Assembly (NCBI GenBank): GCA_014825775.1
Contig: MVAQ01000149.1
Coordinates: 1-53,136, forward strand
Reading direction: 5' to 3'
Source of the DNA: Krasilnikovozyma curviuscula
Lineage: Eukaryota; Basidiomycota; Tremellomycetes; Cystofilobasidiales; Mrakiaceae
Length of the DNA stretch: 53,136 nucleotides
Shown: in pieces, positions 48,926-53,136 of the stretch
How positions within the stretch are numbered: position 1 is the first letter of the stretch
How the letters are laid out: each line of letters begins with the position of its first letter
Notes under the pieces: generated by a model
The model's database searches: none
Told to the model about the DNA's origin: nothing
The model's input: only the letters and a program-made list of their open reading frames with translations
Translations under genes and position numbers: made by a program

Positions 48926-50449
48926 AGCGGACCTAGGAGCAAATGTTGAACCGGTAATGTGGATGAAGCTCACGAACAAGCTAACACGTCTTCGCTCTTG
49001 CTTCAGATGGTCAACTGCGCCCACGAGCCCGATAACATCCTCATGACCATCACCATCACTACGAAGCAGAGGAAAATTGATAAGATTGTCATCTCTGATC
49101 TAGGAGCTGTCGGTAACGTGGGAGAGAAGATCACCAGGAGGAGGGAACAAGATCCGTTCAGCACTGCACTACTGTGCATTCTCGTGAGTTGGTTCAGCAC
49201 TAAATCACAACGCGTGACGAAGGACTGTGCGGAAAAAATCGTGTAAGTGCTGACGTTGACGACGCGCGGTAAGGGATACATCGTTGACGAGCAGTGAGTG
49301 CAGCCTGCCGAAAGGTCAGTACCCGCAGATACGTACTGAATCAATTCCCTTCTCCTTAAAATAGGTGTTGGGACGGGCTTAAGGTCTCGGAGATATTGAG
49401 GTGGGTGCAGTCGTCATGCAGTGCTTGCTGTAGGGCGGAGGTAGGACTGAAGGGTGTGCCGGCGCTGGCCAGGCACATGAAGGAAGAGAATTAGATAGCC
49501 TTGATGAAGTGCAACTGATATCGGAACACTACGCGTGCAAGGCTTTCAAGGGCAGCCGGAAAGTAACAAAAAAAGTAACCCAGGCTGGCGCTGTGGGACC
49601 AATCGGTTCCACTTGTACTGGGTGTTACTGCTTGTTTCTTGCGACTTGGGTTTTCGTCTTCTTTCTCATTCGTACTTTTCGCTCCATCTAACTTCTGCAT
49701 CAATCTAGCAGCTCTGAACTTATTTTTTTCCTTGAAAGGATTCAATCGACAAGAAGCTTGCTCCGTTCCTCGACGACTCAGCTGTACTTTCTCCCTTCCG
49801 AACCGGCACTGGTATCGTCTAGGTTAGGTATCAAGATGATTCAGCAGAGTGCTTGCTTGGAATCGTAGTGTCTGAATGAATCAAGAATACTTATCTGCAC
49901 CTGCAACCACCAAGGTGTTCAGCAAAGCGCAATGGCTGCTTCTCTTCGTTTCCTTCAGGACGCCCTTCACAGTTGTCCAAGCTGACTGATCAAACTTCTT
50001 GAAAGCCTCTGAGTGCTCTTTCGGTCTTCTTACGCGACGTGCCTTTGCTTAGAAAGGTAAGTTCCATCATTCCGGGCATCGCTCCCCAACGGCGCCCTTC
50101 CTTGTAGATGCTGACTGATCACCTCCTTCAACAGTGAAAGTATCCAGTGAGCTGTTGAATGCCCGACTGCGACCTTCTTTGCGCGAAGCTGCTGGTTCAG
50201 GGCATCTGGTCAGCATCTCGGGCATCTCAGCAGGATAGCGCGCCGGCCGCCTTGAGGGAAGATGCCTTTCAAAACAATAACAACACCATCTCTGCCCTGC
50301 CCGAACATTCTCTAGATCTCTATAAGAGGTGAGAGACTTCTCCTTCGATCCCTCTCCTTCTTCTTCCAATCACTCATCCCACCTCTTAGTCCTCGCGCTC
50401 TTCCAGCCTTCCAACCCATCCGATCACACCCCGCCTAATCTCAATAGCA
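48918..50449. other. Mostly non-coding stretch upstream of the NmrA-like gene
   Basis: No confident gene. A frame at about 49,007-49,243 (+) reads MVNCAHEPDNILMTITITTK and then KIDKIVISDLGAVGNVGEKI, which is protein-like, but there is no flanking exon or family match. TAGGTTAGGT occurs at about 49,820. The final 250 bp, rich in C and T, are the likely NmrA promoter. Confidence 0.4.
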
Positions 50450-51617
50450 ATGCCATCTCCTAACGGGATCTCCTCCATCCTGATCGCCGGCGGTATCAAG
50501 GGTGATACTCCCATCTCCGCTGGACTCGGTTCGAAGGTCGCGGCCGAGCTTCTTGCTAGAGGAGATGTCAAAGTCACGGTCATCGCTAGAGTTGCTTCGG
50601 TCAGTTCCTCTTCATCCCTAATCTCCTATTTTCAAGTCTCTTGCTAACATTTTGTACGACTTCCTGTTGTTACAGGCTTCGTCTGCTGCTGCCCAAGCTT
50701 TGAACAACGCCGGAGCTCAAGTCCTTGCTGTTGACTACGCCGACCCATCTTCCCTTGCTGAGGCTCTCAAGGAAGTCGACGTTGTCCTTTCCTTCCTCGC
50801 CCACGACGGTATCATCGGTGCTCAACAATCTCTTGCTAAAGCTAGCAAAGCTGCTGGAGTCAAGTTGTTCGTTCCAAGGTATGTTCTGCGTCTCGGCCAT
50901 CGCTCCTTGGGAATTCAGGACTGATCAAGCTTTTTGCTTGCAGTGAATACGGTACCAGTGCCATTGGACAACCACCAACCTCTCCAATCTACTCCAAGAC
51001 TGCTATGCAAGCCGTACTCAAGGAGCTTGAGCTCCCACACGCCATCATTCCAAGCGGCGGTCTTGCTGACTGGATCAGCATCTTCTTCGGGTGAGTACCA
51101 CCTCCTTCATATCTTTTGGGCTCTCACTACTGACACGTAAGCGGAATAAAGTGCCAAGGATGACAAGGTCACCATCACCGGAACTGGAGAAGAACCTATC
51201 AGCTTCACTTCGTTCCAGGATGTTGCTCGATTTGTCGCTCATGTCAGCACCAGTGAGTCTTTGTCCGCTCTCCCCCTTCCACTTGTCTTGATCTCAGTAG
51301 CTAACAACCACTCCTTGTTCTCTTCTCCAGCCATCCCACTCTCCAAACTGGCCAATAAAGTCCTCGCCATCGAAGGCTCCCGTCGAACCTGGAACGACGT
51401 CATCGCTGCTTACAACAAGGCTCACTCCACTACTCTCGAGGTCACCTATGAGTCTGCTGATGATGCCTTGAAGAGATGGGAGGAGAAGCACGACTTTGTC
51501 GGTTGGGTCAAGGCGCAGGCTGTCCTTGGAAGCGGATTAAGTGATTTGAATGGAAAGCCTGAAGGAAACAAATTGTGGGACGAGTGGAAGCCTAAGGATG
51601 TTTTGGAATTCATCTAG
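50450..51617 (+). CDS. NmrA-like / isoflavone-reductase-type NAD(P)-binding protein
   Basis: Rossmann-fold protein of the atypical short-chain dehydrogenase group (NmrA and phenylcoumaran-benzylic-ether-reductase-like), 295 residues, probably cytosolic. Exons: 50450-50599, 50676-50878, 50944-51090, 51152-51252 and 51331-51617. The dinucleotide loop is near the N-terminus (ILIAGGIKGDTPISAGLGSK). The usual GATGxxG is replaced by a longer Gly-rich loop. AGAQVLAVDYADPSSLAEAL and VDVVLSFLAHDGIIGAQQSL are typical second and third strands. KLFVPSEYGTSAIGQPP carries the family PSEYG motif, followed by YSKTAMQAVLK with the Lys expected in the active or cofactor site. It may be an oxidoreductase or a redox-sensing regulator; the sequence cannot decide. 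Its stop lies only 23 bp from the repeat tail of a LINE fragment. Confidence 0.9.
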
Positions 51618-51640
51618 GTAACTTCAGTTCCATATTCGAT

Positions 51641-52111
51641 AGGTTAGGTTAGGTTTTAATAATAAATATATAATGCCCTGTGACGACCGGAGTCGCCCGC
51701 AAGTAAAGTAAACAACGCTAGATTATCGCTAAAGTCTAAGTATGCGCGCAAGTACAACGTAAATATACTAAACTGTGAGGATGAAAACCCCTCCCTGTGG
51801 GAGGGGAAACCCTCACGAACCGGCCAGGGCTACTGGCGCGACTCAATGAACACAATAGTATATCAAAACAAAGCCAGAAAAACAACTGGCGCTCAGTTGT
51901 TTCCCGTCAAGTCGCTATAAATATGATCAAGTGCCCTAATTGCACTCCCCCGAAAATTATTCGAATTTAGCATTGAGCCCAGAAGGGTGAATGAGAGACC
52001 AGACTGAGCATAGGATGTGTTTCGCTCGGTCGCAAACGTGTCTCGCGCGAGATCAGAGCCCCCAGAACAAACTTTATCTGCCTCGCTCGTGATGATATCA
52101 TCATAACACTC
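51641..52111 (-). mobile_element. Non-LTR retrotransposon 3' fragment (copy 2), diverged subfamily
   Basis: Minus-strand, 5'-truncated LINE-like fragment. It has three AGGTT units at its 3' end (51641-51655), then the conserved block GACCGGAGTCGCCCGCAAG (51685-51703). Two 3' UTR hairpins follow on: 51788-51795 with 51799-51806, and 51823-51827 with 51833-51837. The ORF fragment 52111-51893 ends in TGA. Its sequence (ECYDDIITSEADKV; GLSFTLLGSMLNSNNFR; HIYSDLTG) aligns with the corresponding part of copy 3 (ECYEDVILEQANAV; DLSYTLLDSMLNSKVFR; IIYDDISG). The ORF is cut off exactly where the repeat tail of copy 3 begins. Confidence 0.85.
51893..52111 (-). pseudogene. C-terminal remnant of the LINE ORF (copy 2)
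   Basis: 72 codons plus TGA, open throughout, homologous to the last part of the ORF at 52336-53136 at about half of positions by eye. It lacks everything upstream of the Cys of the CCHC-like motif (the final EC of HAFEC), so it cannot encode an enzyme. It stops earlier than copy 3, which has some 25 extra residues before its stop. Confidence 0.85.
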
Positions 52112-52139
52112 AGGTTAGGTTAGGTTTAGGTTAGGTTTT
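52112..52139. repeat. Tandem AGGTT repeats (TTAGG-type) at a retroelement junction
   Basis: Five AGGTT units, two with extra T, placed exactly between the 3' UTR of copy 3 and the truncated ORF of copy 2. A three-unit version stands at 51641-51655 and a single unit at 44939-44943. The period is 5 bp, not the 6 bp of TTAGGG. Confidence 0.85.
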
Positions 52140-52262
52140 AAGAGTATGTATAGGATGTGAAGACCGGAGTCGACCGCAAGTAAGGTAAACAAAGACGCGC
52201 TAAGCTACTGGCGCACTATCTAGGTATGGAATAAACATAGCTAGAATTGCGAAGATCAAAAA

Positions 52263-52279
52263 CCCTCTCTGTGAGAGGG
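52263..52279 (-). other. Conserved 3' UTR hairpin of the retroelement
   Basis: CCCTCTC-TGT-GAGAGGG, a perfect 7-bp stem with a 3-nt loop. The equivalent in copy 2 (51788-51806) is CCCCTCCC-TGT-GGGAGGGG. The second pair from the loop changes from T:A to C:G on both arms, a compensatory change that supports a functional RNA structure. Confidence 0.7.
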
Positions 52280-52335
52280 AAACCTTGCTACCCCGCAGAG
52301 ACTATCCAGCGGGGCGAGAGAAAATATCTAAAAAA

Positions 52336-53136
52336 CTATGTGTTGAGGAAAACTTCCTCCTCGGTCACCTCTACAGAAGCGTTTTTCGCCTTGACCCCAC
52401 TAATATCGTCGTATATAATTTCCAAAGAATTTAAAGCAGCATTTCGAAAGACCTTGGAGTTCAACATGGAATCCAGCAAGGTGTAGGAAAGGTCTGCCCG
52501 CTTAAAAAATTCAGCAACCTCCGCGCGAAAGTCTGCCAAAACCACCTCAGAACCATCATTTTGAACAGCGTTGGCTTGCTCTAATATAACATCCTCGTAA
52601 CATTCAAAAGCATGCCGTCTATTGAAAGGACTCCCGCAAGAACAATCGTATCTGATGCCAAAAACACCCGTTCTCCAACGAATCGCTAAGTTGAGAGGCG
52701 CATTTTTTGCCAATGTCAGCACTTTATCGCACAGTCCCGCTGTACGAGTAGCACTATTAGCCAGTATATATACTCCTAATCTTCCCACTTCCGTCTGAGA
52801 CTGCAGAAAGGCGCGTCGGACGGACAATTGATAGGCCAAGAGCGCCGACTTTACGCTCAAATCTTGCTTCCCCCTTTTATAAACAAGGAAGTCCTGGTAC
52901 CTTGCATTCTTCTGGATGCGCGGTATAATCTCACGAGTGTTACCTAGACTCAATTGAGACAAACGATATCTGGCAGGAGAGTCAGGAGCAGCAAAAGTAG
53001 TCAAATGAAGGCGCAAATTGACGGACAAAGACGCGATGCGCTCCGACGGCGGCGTAATGCCCGTCATCGCAAGACAAACTTTCGCTGACCTCTCCGCCCC
53101 AACACCCACAATCCATGTAACAGCCTCTTTCCAATG
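52336..53136 (-). CDS. C-terminal part of a non-LTR retrotransposon ORF, 5' partial
   Basis: At least 266 codons, open from the window edge to TAG at 52336-52338. This part lies downstream of the reverse-transcriptase core: helical, Arg/Leu-rich (RIASLSVNLRLHLTTF; LAYQLSVRRAFLQSQT; YILANSATRTAGLCDKVLTL). A zinc-knuckle-like motif RYDCSCGSPFNRRHAFEC (C-x-C-x7-H-x4-C) follows, the position where fungal Tad/CRE-like LINEs carry a CCHC motif. The RT and endonuclease domains would lie beyond the window, so the class call rests on this motif, the 5'-truncated relatives and the 3' repeat tails. The region is free of stops and could be active. Alternative: another DNA-binding domain protein captured by repeats; much less likely. 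Confidence 0.65.
   Translation of the reverse strand, partial: HWKEAVTWIVGVGAERSAKVCLAMTGITPPSERIASLSVNLRLHLTTFAAPDSPARYRLSQLSLGNTREIIPRIQKNARYQDFLVYKRGKQDLSVKSALLAYQLSVRRAFLQSQTEVGRLGVYILANSATRTAGLCDKVLTLAKNAPLNLAIRWRTGVFGIRYDCSCGSPFNRRHAFECYEDVILEQANAVQNDGSEVVLADFRAEVAEFFKRADLSYTLLDSMLNSKVFRNAALNSLEIIYDDISGVKAKNASVEVTEEEVFLNT

Larger units (their letters stand above)
52112..53136 (-). mobile_element. Non-LTR retrotransposon 3' part (copy 3), continues past the window edge
   Basis: Minus-strand LINE-like element. Its 3' end is a run of five AGGTT units with extra T (52112-52139), i.e. AACCT repeats in the element's sense instead of poly-A. The 3' UTR (52140-52335) holds the conserved block GACCGGAGTCGACCGCAAG (52162-52180). 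It also has a 7-bp hairpin (52263-52269 with 52273-52279) and a 6-bp hairpin (52291-52296 with 52309-52314). The ORF is open to the right-hand edge of the window, so this may be a full-length copy. Confidence 0.85.

Overview
The window looks like nuclear DNA of a filamentous fungus, most probably a basidiomycete. Genes are split by many short introns (about 45-130 nt, GT-AG with pyrimidine tracts and CTRAY-like branch sites). They include fungal families such as a Cyc8/Ssn6 corepressor, a Yap1/Pap1-type bZIP factor with its C-terminal cysteine domain, a fused Nup98-Nup96 precursor and an LAC12/hexose-type sugar permease. The species cannot be named from the sequence alone. All gene models were assembled by hand from reading frame plus splice sites. 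The spliced lengths of every complete model are divisible by three.

Left part (1-31,100), ordinary and gene dense. In order: CYC8/SSN6 corepressor (+, 5' end at the window edge), an MFS transporter of the YCR023C/MFSD10 kind (+), an F-box-like protein (+), folylpolyglutamate synthase (+), heterotrimeric G-protein beta subunit (-), a poorly coding 2.6-kb stretch with two possible small genes, a second F-box-like protein (+), the NUP98/NUP96 precursor (+), a third F-box/leucine-rich protein (-), an NKAP-family splicing protein (-) and a Yap1/Pap1-like bZIP factor (-). These are housekeeping and signalling genes with no evident operon-like logic.

Middle (31,100-44,802). The bZIP gene is divergent from a ZZ-zinc-finger protein (+), whose first intron holds a 30-N assembly gap flanked by duplicated sequence. 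Then come a 15-exon gene for a 1,200-residue secreted Ser/Thr-rich protein (-), a 2.3-kb gene-free spacer, and a 15-exon sugar transporter (+) with an 8-nt micro-exon.

Right part (44,803-53,136), accessory in character. It has long non-coding stretches, a decayed multi-exon gene for a probable secreted or membrane-anchored cysteine-containing protein, an intact NmrA-like gene, and three fragments of one non-LTR (LINE-like) retrotransposon family, all on the minus strand. Each fragment ends in AGGTT/AACCT (TTAGG-type) repeats instead of poly-A. Two lie head to tail, the repeat tail of one joining directly to the truncated ORF of the next. Their 3' UTRs share a conserved 19-nt block and hairpins, one of which shows a compensatory base-pair change. 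This resembles telomere-associated retrotransposons and is the most interesting observation in the window.
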